A stretch of DNA of 64,000 nucleotides. Origin: Azotimanducus sp965199815 (GTDB lineage Bacteria > Pseudomonadota > Gammaproteobacteria > Pseudomonadales > Azotimanducaceae). Position numbers and translations under genes: made by a program. Positions 25,401-40,400 of this stretch are shown here, in pieces. The notes under the pieces are model-generated. The model saw only the letters and a list, made by a program, of their open reading frames with translations. It was not told the origin of the DNA and searched no databases. The DNA is taken from contig CBDATE010000018.1 in assembly GCA_965199815.1 (NCBI GenBank), forward strand, positions 248,001-312,000. Reading direction: 5' to 3'. The stretch's first letter is position 1, and each line of letters begins with the position of its first letter.

Positions 25401-28400
25401 GCGGAGCGGTTGCTGGAGATTACAGCGGGGTACCGGCATCAGTGACCTTTGCGAGTGGCGAGACCTCGAAGACGCTGACCTTCAGTGCGACGGACGATTC
25501 GGTAGATGAATCGGATGAGACGGTGACGCTGGGCTTCGGTACTTCCTTGCCAGCGCGGGTGACGGCGGGCACGACATCATCGACGATAGTGACCATCGTG
25601 GATGATGACACGTCTGGTCTGACCTACAGCGCAGCACCCTCGACGCTGACGGTGGGTACATCCATCACGGCGCTGACGGCGACCGCGACGGGCTTCGGTG
25701 GTGCCACGGTGACCTACTCGGTGACCGTTGGGGCGCTGCCTGCCGGGCTGAATCTGGACACCAGCACGGGAGAGATTACCGGCATGCCGACCACGGCGAG
25801 CACCAGTACGACGACGGTGACGGTGAGCGCGACCTCTGGTTCGGGAGACACAGCGAAGACGGCGACGGTGGACATCACCTTCCCGGCGGTGGGCAAGGCG
25901 ACGCTGGCGACACCGACGAACCTGGCGGTGAAGGCGAACAGCAAGACGCGCACCGGCTTCACGGTGACTTGGGATGCGGTGGCAAACGCGACGGGTTACA
26001 CGGCGACGGCCAGGGCGAGCGGCCAGCCGGACAAAACTGTGACGCTATCAACAGCACCCACGAATCCCGAGGCGGTGTTCACGGGCCTGGCGACGGATAC
26101 CACCTACACGGTGACGGTGATTGCCACGGGTAATCTCAACTACGACAACAGTCCCGTCTCCAATGGGCAGAGCGTGACTACGCTGGCCAATTCGGCACCG
26201 ACGGTAGCGAACGCGATTGCCGATCAGACGGCGACGGTGGGAGTGGCGTTCTCCTACGCCTTCCCGGCGAACAGCTTCGCTGATACCGACAGCGACAGCC
26301 TCACCTACACGGCAACCAGGTCGGACGACAGCGCGCTGCCGACCTGGCTGACCTTCACCGCCAGCGAGCGCAAGCTCGCGGGCACACCGCAATCCGGCGA
26401 CACCGGCACACTCATGGTGAGGGTGACGGCAAGCGATGGCATGGGCGGGTCGGTCAGCGATACCTTCAACATTGTGGTGTCCGCAGCGGTTGTGCCGAGC
26501 CTCACCTATCCGGCACTGCCGACGGTTCTGCGCGCAGGCGTACAGTTCGCGACGCTGACACCCGAATCGCCCGCCAACTTCGCAGCGGGGTCCACCTTCA
26601 CCTATGAGGTGACGGCGGGTGACCTGCCGTCAGGGCTGGAGCTCAATGCCAACACCGGTGCCATCTCCGGTACGCCGGACACACCAACCCCCACTGACGG
26701 AAGCGGCGGTGCGTCTGTCACGGTGACGGTGACCGGCACCACGGGTACGGGTGACAACGTACAGACGGAGACGGCGACGGTGACATTGAACTTCCCGCGC
26801 ATCTTCCGTTTCAAGCTGCCTGCGCCGACGGTGACGTTGGCGGTGGGCGACACGCAGTTGACGGCCAACTGGGAGGTGGTAACGAACGCGGGTACGTACG
26901 CGTTGCAGTGGAAGGCATCGTCAGTCACATCCTGGACAGCGGCGACGGGTGTGACCACAGTTGATCCGGCGACGCCGGGGACGGTGATCACTGGTCTCAC
27001 CAACGGTACTACCTACGATGTGCGTGTGCGCTCCAAGGCGACTCCCGGTTCGACGACGCACACTGACGGCGATTGGTCCAGCGCCACGCAGGCTGTACCG
27101 ACGGCTGATGCCACCTTCAGCGTGACGGGTCCGGCGACGGTTGCCGAGGATGCGGGCACCGCCACCTATACAGTGACGCTGAGCGCGCAGCCCGCAGCGA
27201 GCGTGACGGTGGACTACGCCACGGCGGACGGTACGGCGACGGCGGGTTCGGACTACACGGCGGCGAGCGGCACACTCACCTTCGCGCCGACGAATTGGGA
27301 CACGGCGCAGACGGTGGCGGTGACCATCAGCAACGATACGGTGGATGATGACGACGAGACCTTCACCTTCACGCTGAGCAATGCGGGCACTGGTTCGATG
27401 TTGTCGGCGAGTCCGACGGTGACGACGACCATCACGGACAACGATGTGCTGGGGCTGACCTACACGGCGGTGCCTTCGACCTTGACGGTGGACACGCCCA
27501 TCACGGCGCTGACTACGACGGCGACGGGCTTCGGCAGCGTGACGATCACCTACTCGGTGACCACGGGCACCCTGCCCGCCGGGCTGAATATCAGTGCCAC
27601 CACCGGGGATATCACTGGTACGCCGACGGCGGCGAGCACCAGTACGACGACGGTGACAGTAACGGCGACTGCGGGCACAGGGATGGACACGCAGACAGCG
27701 ACGGTGAGCATTACCTTCCCGGCGGTGGGCAAGGCTACCTTGGCGACACCGACCAACCTGGCGCTGAAGGCGAACACGCAGCGCAAGACCGGGTTTACTG
27801 TGAGCTGGACGGCGGTGGAGAACGCGACGGGCTACACGGCGACGGCCAGTGCGAGTGGCGAGACAGATGTCACCGTCACGCTGTCAACGGCACCCGCGAA
27901 TCCCGAAGCGACATTCACGAACCTGGCGGTGGGCACCACCTACACGGTGACGGTGGTTGCGAAGGGTAACGCCAACTACAGCGACAGCACAGCCGCGACG
28001 CTGAGTCAGGCGACGGCGGCGAACGCGGCACCGAGCATCACGGACATCACCAACGAGACAGCCACCTTCGGGACGAACCTCATGGTGGATGTGGATGCCA
28101 CGGACACCAACCCGGAGGACACGCTGCAATATCAGGCATCGTCCAGTGCCACGGCGGTAGCAACAGTAAGCCCGACTTCCCTGACCGATCTTGATGCCAA
28201 TAGTCAGATAACAGTGACACCGGTGGCTGTAGGCACGGCGACTATCACTGTCACCGTGAGTGACGGCACGGCAAGCCCGACGGACACCTTTGTGGTGACG
28301 GTAGGCAAGGCAACGCTGACGACACCGACCGGTCTGGCGGTGAAGGCGAACACGCTTGCACAGACTGGCTTCACGGTGACCTGGACGGCAGTGACGAACG

Positions 28401-31400
28401 CGACGGGTTACACGGCGACGGCCACCCCGAGCGGTGGGACTGCGGTGACTGGCACGGTGGCCGGTACCGAAGCGACCTTCACCGGGCTGACGGCCAACAC
28501 CACCTATACGGTTTCGGTGACGGCCACCGGCAACGCCAACTACAACAACAGCGCGGCCGAGACATTGAGCGTGACCACGCTGGCGACGCAGGGTCTCAGC
28601 TTGTCCGCAACTACCCTGACAGTGAACGAGGGTGCGACCGGCACCTACACGGTGAAGCTGGCATCGCAGCCGAGCGCGGCGGTGACGGTAGCGGTGGCTG
28701 GTTCGGGCGATGTGACGGTATCTCCGGCATCACTGACCTTCACGACAGACAACTGGGACACGGCGCAGTCCGTGACGGTGAGCGCTGCCGAGGACGACGA
28801 TGCCAGTGATGACACGGCTGAGATCAGTCACACGGCATCGGGCGGGGGCTATGGTTCGGTGACGGGCAGCGTATCGGTGACGGTAGGTGATGATGACACG
28901 CGCGGGGTGACGATTTCCGAGACGGCTCTGACGATACTGGAGGGTTCGAGCGGGACTTACACGGTGGTGCTGGATACGCAGCCGACCGACGATGTGGCGG
29001 TGACTGTGGGTGGGGCATCGGGCGATGTGTCAGTGTCCACGACATCGCTGACCTTCACTTCAAGCAACTGGAACACTGCGCAGACGGTGACGGTGACGGC
29101 GGCTGAGGACGAGGATGCGGCCAACGATGCGGTGGTGACGCTTACCCATGCTGTGAGTGGCGCGGACTATGCGTCCGAGACGGCCCCGTCGGTGGCGGTG
29201 ACCATCACCGAGAAGGACGCGGCGACCTTCAGTGTGACCGGTCCGACATCCATAGGTGAGGGTGCGGGCACGGCTACCTATACGGTGTCGCTGAGCGCGC
29301 AGCCTGGCGATGATGTGACAGTGAAGTACGCGACATCGGACGGCACGGCGACGGCGGGTTCGGACTACACGGCGGCGAGCGGGACGCTGACCTTCACGAC
29401 GGATAACTGGAATACGGCGCAGACGGTGGAGGTCGCCATCACGGACGACACGGTGGATGACGACGACGAGACCTTCACCTTCACGCTGAGCGAGGCGGGC
29501 ACTGGTTCGATGTTGTCGGCGAGTCCGTCAGTGACGACGACCATCACGGACGATGACGACCCGGCAGTGACGGTGTCCTTCGGTGCGGGGACATACAGCG
29601 TGACGGAAGGCGGGACGGTGAATGTGGCGGTGACCTTGAGCGCAGACCCGGAGCGGTCGGTGTCGATTCCACTGACGACTACGAATGGAACTGGTGCGGT
29701 TGCTGGAGATTACAGCGGAGTACCGGCATCGGTGACCTTTGCAAGTGGCGAGACATCGAAGACGGTGGTCTTCAGTGCGACGGACGATTCGGTAGATGAG
29801 TCGGACGAGACGGTGACGTTGGGCTTCGGGACTTCCTTGCCGACGCGGGTGACGGCGGGCACGACGGCGGAGACGGTGGTGACCATCACGGACAATGACA
29901 CTTCTGGTCTGACCTACAGCGCGGCACCCTCGACCTTGACGGTGGGTACATCCATCACGGCGCTGACGGCGACCGCGACGGGCTTCGGTGGTGCCACGGT
30001 GACCTACTCGGTGACCGTTGGGGCGCTGCCTGCCGGGCTGGGGATTAGTGCCAGCACGGGCGAGATTACCGGCATGCCGACCACGGCGAGCACCAGTACG
30101 GCGACGGTGACGGTGAGCGCGACCTCTGGTTCGGGAGACACGGCCAGGACGGCGACGGTGAACATCACCTTCCCGGCGGTGGGCAAGGGGACGCTGGCGA
30201 CACCGACCAACTTGGCGGTGAAGGCGAACACGCTTGCACAGACTGGCTTCACGGTGAGCTGGACGGCAGTGGCGAATGCGGCGGGTTACACGGCGACGGC
30301 CACCCCGAGCGGTGGGACTGCGGTGACTGGCACGGTGGATACGAGCGGCACCACGCCGGAGGCATCCTTCACCGGGCTGACGGCCAACACCACCTATACG
30401 GTTTCGGTGACGGCCACTGGCAGCGCCAACTACAACAACAGCGCGGCCGAGACATTGAGCGTGACCACGCTGGCGACGCAGGGTCTCAGCTTGTCCGCAA
30501 CTACCCTGACAGTGAACGAGGGTGCGACCGGCACCTACACGGTGAAGCTGGCATCGCAGCCGAGCGCGGCGGTGACGGTAGCGGTGGCTGGTTCGGGCGA
30601 TGTGACGGTATCTCCGGCATCACTGACCTTCACGACAGACAACTGGGACACGGCGCAGTCCGTGACGGTGAGCGCTGCCGAGGACGACGATGCCAGTGAT
30701 GACACGGCTGAGATCAGTCACACGGCATCGGGCGGGGGCTATGGTTCGGTGACGGGCAGCGTATCGGTGACGGTAGGTGATGATGACACGCGCGGGGTGA
30801 CGCTCGACAAGACGGCGCTGACGATACTGGAGGGTTCGAGCGGGACTTACACGGTGGTGTTGGATACGCAGCCGACCGACGATGTGACGGTGGCAGTGGG
30901 TGGGGCATCGGGCGATGTGTCAGTGTCCACGACATCGCTGACCTTCACTTCAAGCAACTGGAACACTGCGCAGACGGTGACGGTGACGGCGGCTGAGGAC
31001 GAGGATGCGGCCAACGATGCGGTGGTGACGCTTACCCATACTGTGAGCGGTGCGGACTATGCGTCCGAGACGGCCCCGTCGGTGGCGGTGACCATCACCG
31101 AGAAGGACGCGGCGACCTTCAGTGTGACTGGCCCTTCGGCGGTGGCTGAGGGTGCGATGGCCACCTACACGGTGTCGCTGAGTGCACAGCCTGGCGATGA
31201 TGTGACGGTGAAGTACGCGACTGCGGACGGCACGGCGACGGCGGGTTCGGACTACACGGCGACGAGCGGCACACTGACCTTCACGACGGTGAACTGGAAT
31301 ACGGCGCAGACGGTGGAGGTCGCCATCACGGACGACACGGTGGATGACGACGACGAGACCTTCACCTTCACGCTGAGCGAGGCGGGCACTGGTTCGATGT

Positions 31401-34400
31401 TGTCGGCGAGTCCGTCAATAACTACCACCATCACGGACGATGACGACCCGGCAGTGACGGTGTTCTTCGGTGCGGGGACATACAGCGTGACGGAAGGCGG
31501 GACGGTGAATGTGGCGGTGACCTTGAGCGCAGACCCGGAGCGATCGGTGGAGATTCCGCTGACGACTACGAATGGAACTGGTGCGGTTGCTGGAGATTAC
31601 AGCGGAGTACCGGCATCGGTGACCTTTGCAAGTGGCGAGACATCGAAGACGGTGGTCTTCAGTGCGACGGACGATTCGGTAGATGAGTCGGACGAGACGG
31701 TGACGTTGGGCTTCGGGACTTCCTTGCCGACGCGGGTGACGGCGGGCACGACGGCGGAGACGGTGGTGACCATCACGGACAATGACACTTCTGGTCTGAC
31801 CTACAGCGCGGCACCCTCGACCTTGACGGTGGGTACATCCATCACGGCGCTGACGGCGACCGCGACGGGCTTCGGTGGTGCCACGGTGACCTACTCGGTG
31901 ACCGTTGGGGCGCTGCCTGCCGGGCTGGGGATTAGTGCCAGCACGGGCGAGATTACCGGCATGCCGACCACGGCGAGCACCAGTACGGCGACGGTGACGG
32001 TGAGCGCGACCTCTGGTTCGGGAGACACGGCCAGGACGGCGACGGTGAACATCACCTTCCCGGCGGTGGGCAAGGGGACGCTGGCGACACCGACCAACTT
32101 GGCGGTGAAGGCGAACACGCTTGCACAGACTGGCTTCACGGTGATGTGGACGGCAGTGGCGAATGCGGCGGGTTACACGGCGACGGCCACCCCGAGCGGT
32201 GGGACTGCGGTGACTGGCACGGTGGATACGAGCGGCACCACGCCGGAGGCATCCTTCACCGGGCTGACGGCCAACACCACCTATACGGTTTCGGTGACGG
32301 CCACTGGCAGCGCCAACTACAACAACAGCGCGGCCGAGACGCTGAGCGTGACCACGCTGGCGACGCAGGGACTCAGCTTGTCCACAACTACCCTGACAGT
32401 GAATGAGGGTGCTACCGGCACCTACACGGTGGCATTGGCATCGCAGCCGAGCGCGGCGGTGACGGTAGCGGTGGCTGGTTCGGGCGATGTGACGGTATCT
32501 CCGGCATCACTGACCTTCACGACAGACAACTGGGACACGGCGCAGTCCGTGACGGTGAGCGCTGCCGAGGATGACGATGCCGGTGATGACACGGCTGAGA
32601 TCAGTCACACGGCATCGGGCGGGGGCTATGGTTCGGTGACGGGCAGCGTATCGGTGACGGTAGGTGATGATGACACGCGCGGGGTGACGCTCGACAAGAC
32701 GGCGCTGACGGTATTGGAGGGTTCGAGCGGGACTTACACGGTGGTGCTGGATACGCAGCCGACCGACGATGTGGCGGTGACTGTGGGTGGGGCATCGGGC
32801 GATGTGTCAGTGTCCACGACATCGCTGACCTTCACTTCAAGCAACTGGAACACTGCGCAGACGGTGACGGTGACGGCGGCTGAGGACGAGGATGCGGCCA
32901 ACGATGCGGTGGTGACGCTTACCCATGCTGTGAGTGGCGCGGACTATGCGTCCGAGACGGCCCCGTCGGTGGCGGTGACCATCACCGAGAAGGACGCGGC
33001 GACCTTCAGTGTGACCGGTCCGACATCCATAGGTGAGGGTGCGGGCACGGCTACCTATACGGTGTCGCTGAGCGCGCAGCCTGGCGATGATGTGACAGTG
33101 AAGTACGCGACATCGGACGGCACGGCGACGGCGGGTTCGGACTACACGGCGACGAGCGGCACACTGACCTTCACGACGGTGAACTGGAATACGGCGCAGA
33201 CGGTGGAGGTCGCCATCACGGACGACACGGTGGATGACGACGACGAGACCTTCACCTTCACGCTGAGCGAGGCGGGCACTGGTTCGATGTTGTCGGCGAG
33301 TCCGACGGTGACGACGACCATCACGGACAACGATGTGCCGACGGTGACGGTGTTCTTCGGTGCGGGGACATACAGCGTGACGGAAGGCGGGACGGTGAAT
33401 GTGGCGGTGACCTTGAGCGCAGACCCGGAGCGGTTGGTGGCGATTCCGCTGACGACTACGAATGGAACTGGTGTGGTTGCTGGAGATTACAGCGGAGTAC
33501 CGGCATCGGTGACCTTTGCGAGCGGAGAGACCTCGAAGACGGTGACCTTCAGTGCGACGGACGATTCGGTAGATGAATCGGATGAGACGGTGACGCTGGG
33601 CTTCGGAGCTTCCTTGCCGACGCGGGTGACGGCGGGCACGACGGCGGAGACGGTGGTGACCATCACGGACAATGACACTTCTGGTCTGACCTACAGCGCG
33701 GCACCCTCGACCTTGACGGTGGGTACATCCATCACGGCGCTGACGGCGACCGCGACGGGCTTCGGTGGTGCCACGGTGACCTACTCGGTCACTTCGACAG
33801 CCAAGCTCCCCGCCGGGCTGAATCTGAACACCAGCACGGGCGAGATTACCGGCGTACCGACCACGGCGAGCACCAGTACGGCGGCGGTGACAGTGAGCGC
33901 GACCTCTGGTTCGGGAGACACGGCCAGGACGGCGACGGCGAGCATCACCTTCCCGGCGGTAGGTAAAGCTACTCTGGCGACACCGACCAACTTGGCGGTG
34001 AAGGCGAACACGCTTGCACAGACTGGCTTCACGGTGAGCTGGACGGCAGTGGCGAATGCGGCGGGTTACACGGCGACGGCCACCCCGAGCGGTGGGACTG
34101 CGGTGACTGGCACGGTGGATACGAGCGGCACCACGCCGGAGGCATCCTTCACCGGGCTGACGGCCAACACCACCTATACGGTTTCGGTGACGGCCACCGG
34201 CAACGCCAACTACAACAACAGCGCGGCCGAGACGCTGAGCGTGACCACGCTGGCGACGCAGGGACTCAGCTTGTCCACAACTACCCTGACAGTGAATGAG
34301 GGTGCTACCGGCACCTACACGGTGGCATTGGCATCGCAGCCGAGCGCGGCGGTGACGGTAGCGGTGGCTGGTTCGGGCGATGTGACGGTATCTCCGGCAT

Positions 34401-37400
34401 CACTGACCTTCACGACAGACAACTGGGACACGGCGCAGTCCGTGACGGTGAGCGCTGCCGAGGATGACGATGCCGGTGATGACACGGCTGAGATCAGTCA
34501 CACGGCATCGGGCGGGGGCTATGGTTCGGTGACGGGCAGCGTATCGGTGACGGTAGGTGATGATGACACGCGCGGGGTGACGCTCGACAAGACGGCGCTG
34601 ACGGTATTGGAGGGTTCGAGCGGGACTTACACGGTGGTGCTGGATACGCAGCCGACCGACGATGTGGCGGTGACTGTGGGTGGGGCATCGGGCGATGTGT
34701 CAGTGTCCACGACATCGCTGACCTTCACTTCAAGCAACTGGAACACTGCGCAGACGGTGACGGTGACGGCGGCTGAGGACGAGGATGCGGCCAACGATGC
34801 GGTGGTGACGCTTACCCATGCTGTGAGTGGCGCGGACTATGCGTCCGAGACGGCCCCGTCGGTGGCGGTGACCATCACCGAGAAGGACGCGGCGACCTTC
34901 AGTGTGACCGGTCCGACATCCATAGGTGAGGGTGCGGGCACGGCTACCTATACGGTGTCGCTGAGCGCGCAGCCTGGCGATGATGTGACAGTGAAGTACG
35001 CGACATCGGACGGCACGGCGACGGCGGGTTCGGACTACACGGCTGCGAGCGGGACGCTGACCTTCACGACGGTGAACTGGAATACGGCGCAGACGGTGGA
35101 GGTCGCCATCACGGACGACACGGTGGATGACGACGACGAGACCTTCACCTTCACGCTGAGCGAGGCGGGCACTGGTTCGATGTTGTCGGCGAGTCCGTCA
35201 ATAACTACCACCATCACGGACGATGACGACCCGGCAGTGACGGTGTTCTTCGGTGCGGGGACATACAGCGTGACGGAAGGCGGGACGGTGAATGTGGCGG
35301 TGACCTTGAGCGCAGACCCGGAGCGATCGGTGGAGATTCCGCTGACGACTACGAATGGAACTGGTGTGGTTGCTGGAGATTACAGCGGAGTACCGGCATC
35401 GGTGACCTTTGCGAGTGGCGAGACCTCGAAGACGGTGACCTTCAGTGCGACGGACGATTCGGTAGATGAATCGGATGAGACGGTGACGCTGGGCTTCGGA
35501 GCTTCCTTGCCGACGCGGGTGACGGCGGGCACGACGGCGGAGACGGTGGTGACCATCACGGACAATGACACTTCTGGTCTGACCTACAGCGCGGCACCCT
35601 CGACCTTGACGGTGGGTACATCCATCACGGCGCTGACGGCGACCGCGACGGGCTTCGGTGGTGCCACGGTGACCTACTCGGTGACCGTTGGGGCGCTGCC
35701 TGCCGGGCTGGGGATTAGTGCCAGCACGGGCGAGATTACCGGCATGCCGACCACGGCGAGCACCAGTACGGCGGCGGTGACAGTGAGCGCGACCTCTGGT
35801 TCGGGAGATACGGCGAAGACGGCGACGGCGAGCATCACCTTCCCGGCGGTAGGTAAAGCTACTCTGGCGACACCGACCAACTTGGCGCTGAAGGCGAACA
35901 CACAGCGCAAGACCGGCTTCACGGTGACTTGGACGGCAGTGGCGAATGCGGAGGGTTACACGGCGACGGCCACCCCGAGCGGTGGGACTGCGGTGACTGG
36001 CACGGTGGATACGAGCGGCACCACGCCGGAGGCATCCTTCACCGGGCTGACGGCCAACACCACCTATACGGTTTCGGTGACGGCCACCGGCAACGCCAAC
36101 TACAACAACAGCGCGGCCGAGACGCTGAGCGTGACCACGCTGGCGACGCAGGGACTCAGCTTGTCCACAACTACCCTGACAGTGAATGAGGGTGCTACCG
36201 GCACCTACACGGTGGCATTGGCATCGCAGCCGAGCGCGGCGGTGACGGTAGCGGTGGCTGGTTCGGGCGATGTGACGGTATCTCCGGCATCACTGACCTT
36301 CACGACAGACAACTGGGACACGGCGCAGTCCGTGACGGTGAGCGCTGCCGAGGACGACGATGCCAGTGATGACACGGCTGAGATCAGTCACACGGCATCG
36401 GGCGGGGGCTATGGTTCGGTGACGGGCAGCGTATCGGTGACGGTAGGTGATGATGACACGCGCGGCGTGACGATTTCCGAGACGGCTCTGACGATACTGG
36501 AGGGTTCGAGCGGGACTTACACGGTGGTGTTGGATACGCAGCCGACCGACGATGTGACGGTGACTGTGGGTGGGGCATCGGGCGATGTGTCAGTGTCCAC
36601 GACATCGCTGACCTTCACTTCAAGCAACTGGAACACTGCGCAGACGGTGACGGTGACGGCGGCTGAGGACGAGGATGCGGCCAACGATGCGGTGGTGACG
36701 CTTACCCATACTGTGAGCGGTGCGGACTATGCGTCCGAGACGGCCCCGTCGGTGGCGGTGACCATCACCGAGAAGGACGCGGCGACCTTCAGTGTGACCG
36801 GTCCGACATCCATAGGTGAGGGTGCGGGCACGGCTACCTATACGGTGTCGCTGAGCGCGCAGCCTGGCGATGATGTGACAGTGAAGTACGCGACATCGGA
36901 CGGCACGGCGACGGCGGGTTCGGACTACACGGCTGCGAGCGGGACGCTGACCTTCACGACGGATAACTGGAATACGGCGCAGATGGTGGAGGTCGCCATC
37001 ACGGATGACACGGTGGATGACGACGACGAGACCTTCACCTTCACGCTAAGCGAGGCGGGCACTGGTTCGATGTTGTCGGCGAGTCCGTCAGTGACGACGA
37101 CCATCACGGACAACGATGTGCCGGAAGTGACGGTGTCCTTCGGTGCGGGGACATACAGCGTGACGGAAGGCGGGACGGTGAATGTGGCGGTGACCTTGAG
37201 CGCAGACCCGGAGCGGTCGGTGGAGATTCCGCTGACGACGACGAATGGAAGCGGAGCGGTTGCTGGAGATTACAGCGGGGTACCGGCATCAGTGACCTTT
37301 GCGAGTGGCGAGACCTCGAAGACGCTGACCTTCAGTGCGACGGACGATTCGGTAGATGAATCGGATGAGACGGTGACGCTGGGCTTCGGTACTTCCTTGC

Positions 37401-40400
37401 CAGCGCGGGTGACGGCGGGCACGACGGCGGAGACGGTGGTGACCATCACGGACAATGACACTTCTGGTCTGACCTACAGCGCGGCACCCTCGACCTTGAC
37501 GGTGGGTACATCCATCACGGCGCTGACGGCGACCGCGACGGGCTTCGGTGGTGCCACGGTGACCTACTCGGTCACTTCGACAGCCAAGCTCCCCGCCGGG
37601 CTGAATCTGAACACCAGCACGGGCGAGATTACCGGCATGCCGACCACGGCGAGCACCAGTACGGCGACGGTGACGGTGAGCGCGACCTCTGGTTCGGGAG
37701 ACACGGCCAGGACGGCGACGGTGAACATCACCTTCCCGGCGGTGGGCAAGGGGACGCTGGCGACACCGACCAACTTGGCGGTGAAGGCGAACACGCTTGC
37801 ACAGACTGGCTTCACGGTGAGCTGGACGGCAGTGGCGAATGCGGCGGGTTACACGGCGACGGCCACCCCGAGCGGTGGGACTGCGGTGACTGGCACGGTG
37901 GCCGGTACCGAAGCGACCTTCACCGGGCTGACGGCCAACACCACCTATACGGTTTCGGTGACGGCCACTGGCAGCGCCAACTACAACAACAGCGCGGCCG
38001 AGACATTGAGCGTGACCACGCTGGCGACGCAGGGTCTCAGCTTGTCCAAAACTACCCTGACAGTGCACGAGGGTGCGACCGGCACCTACACGGTGGCATT
38101 GGCATCGCAGCCGAGCGCGGCGGTGACGGTAGCGGTGGCTGGTTCGGGCGATGTGACGGTATCTCCGGCATCACTGACCTTCACGACGGACAACTGGGAT
38201 GATGCCCAAACCGTGACGGTGAGCGCTGCCGAGGATGACGATGCCGGTGATGACACGGCTGAGATCAGTCACACGGCATCGGGCGGGGGCTATGGTTCGG
38301 TGACGGGCAGCGTATCGGTGACGGTAGGTGATGATGACACGCGCGGGGTGACGCTCGACAAGACGGCGCTGACGGTATTGGAGGGTTCGAGCGGGACTTA
38401 CACGGTGGTGCTGGATACGCAGCCGACCGACGATGTGGCGGTGACTGTGGGTGGGGCATCGGGCGATGTGTCAGTGTCCACGACATCGCTGACCTTCACT
38501 TCAAGCAACTGGAACACTGCGCAGACGGTGACGGTGACGGCGGCTGAGGACGAGGATGCGGCCAACGATGCGGTGGTGACGCTTACCCATGCTGTGAGTG
38601 GCGCGGACTATGCGTCCGAGACGGCCCCGTCGGTGGCGGTGACCATCACCGAGAAGGACGCGGCGACCTTCAGTGTGACCGGTCCGACATCCATAGGTGA
38701 GGGTGCGGGCACGGCTACCTATACGGTGTCGCTGAGCGCGCAGCCTGGCGATGATGTGACAGTGAAGTACGCGACATCGGACGGCACGGCGACGGCGGGT
38801 TCGGACTACACGGCTGCGAGCGGGACGCTGACCTTCACGACGGTGAACTGGAATACGGCGCAGACGGTGGAGGTCGCCATCACGGACGACACGGTGGATG
38901 ACGACGACGAGACCTTCACCTTCACGCTGAGCGAGGCGGGCACTGGTTCGATGTTGTCGGCGAGTCCGACGGTGACGACGACCATCACGGACAACGATGT
39001 GCCGACGGTGACGGTGTTCTTCGGTGCGGGGACATACAGCGTGACGGAAGGCGGGACGGTGAATGTGGCGGTGACCTTGAGCGCAGACCCGGAGCGGTTG
39101 GTGGCGATTCCGCTGACGACTACGAATGGAACTGGTGTGGTTGCTGGAGATTACAGCGGAGTACCGGCATCGGTGACCTTTGCGAGTGGCGAGACATCGA
39201 AGACGGTGGTCTTCAGTGCGACGGACGATTCGGTAGATGAGTCGGACGAGACGGTGACGTTGGGCTTCGGGACTTCCTTGCCGACGCGGGTGACGGCGGG
39301 CACGACGGCGGAGACGGTAGTGACCATCGTGGATGATGACACGTCTGGTCTGACCTACAGCGCGGCACCCTCGACCTTGACGGTGGGTACATCCATCACG
39401 GCGCTGACGGCGACCGCGACGGGCTTCGGTGGTGCCACGGTGACCTACTCGGTGACCGTTGGGGCGCTGCCTGCCGGGCTGGGGATTAGTGCCAGCACGG
39501 GCGAGATTACCGGCATGCCGACCACGGCGAGCACCAGTACGGCGACGGTGACGGTGAGCGCGACCTCTGGTTCGGGAGACACGGCCAGGACGGCGACGGT
39601 GAACATCACCTTCCCGGCGGTGGGCAAGGGGACGCTGGCGACACCGACCAACTTGGCGGTGAAGGCGAACACGCTTGCACAGACTGGCTTCACGGTGAGC
39701 TGGACGGCAGTGGCGAATGCGGCGGGTTACACGGCGACGGCCACCCCGAGCGGTGGGACTGCGGTGACTGGCACGGTGACCGGTACCGAAGCGGCCTTCA
39801 CCGGATTGACGGCGAACACCGCCTACACGGTCTCAATCACGGCTACCGGCAACACCAACTACAACAACAGCGTGGCCGAGACGCTGAGCGTGACCACGCT
39901 GGCGACGCAGGGACTCAGCTTGTCCACAACTACCCTGACAGTGAACGAGGGTGCGACCGGCACCTACACGGTGGCGCTGGCATCGCAGCCGAGCGCGGCG
40001 GTGACGGTAGCAGTGGTTGGTTCGGGCGATGTGACAGTATCTCCGGCATCACTGACCTTCACGACAGACAACTGGGACACGGCGCAGTCCGTGACGGTGA
40101 GCGCTGCCGAGGATGACGATGCCGGTGATGACACGGCTGCGATCAGTCACACGGCATCGGGCGGGGGCTATGGTTCGGTGACGGGCAGCGTATCGGTGAC
40201 GGTAGAAGATGATGACACGCGCGGGGTGACGGTTGACAAGACGGCGCTGACGGTATTGGAGGGTTCGAGCGGGACTTACACGGTGGTGTTGGATACGCAG
40301 CCGACCGACGATGTGACGGTGACAGTGGGTGGGGCATCGGGCGATGTGTCAGTGTCCACGACATCGCTGACCTTCACTTCAAGCAACTGGAACACTGCGC

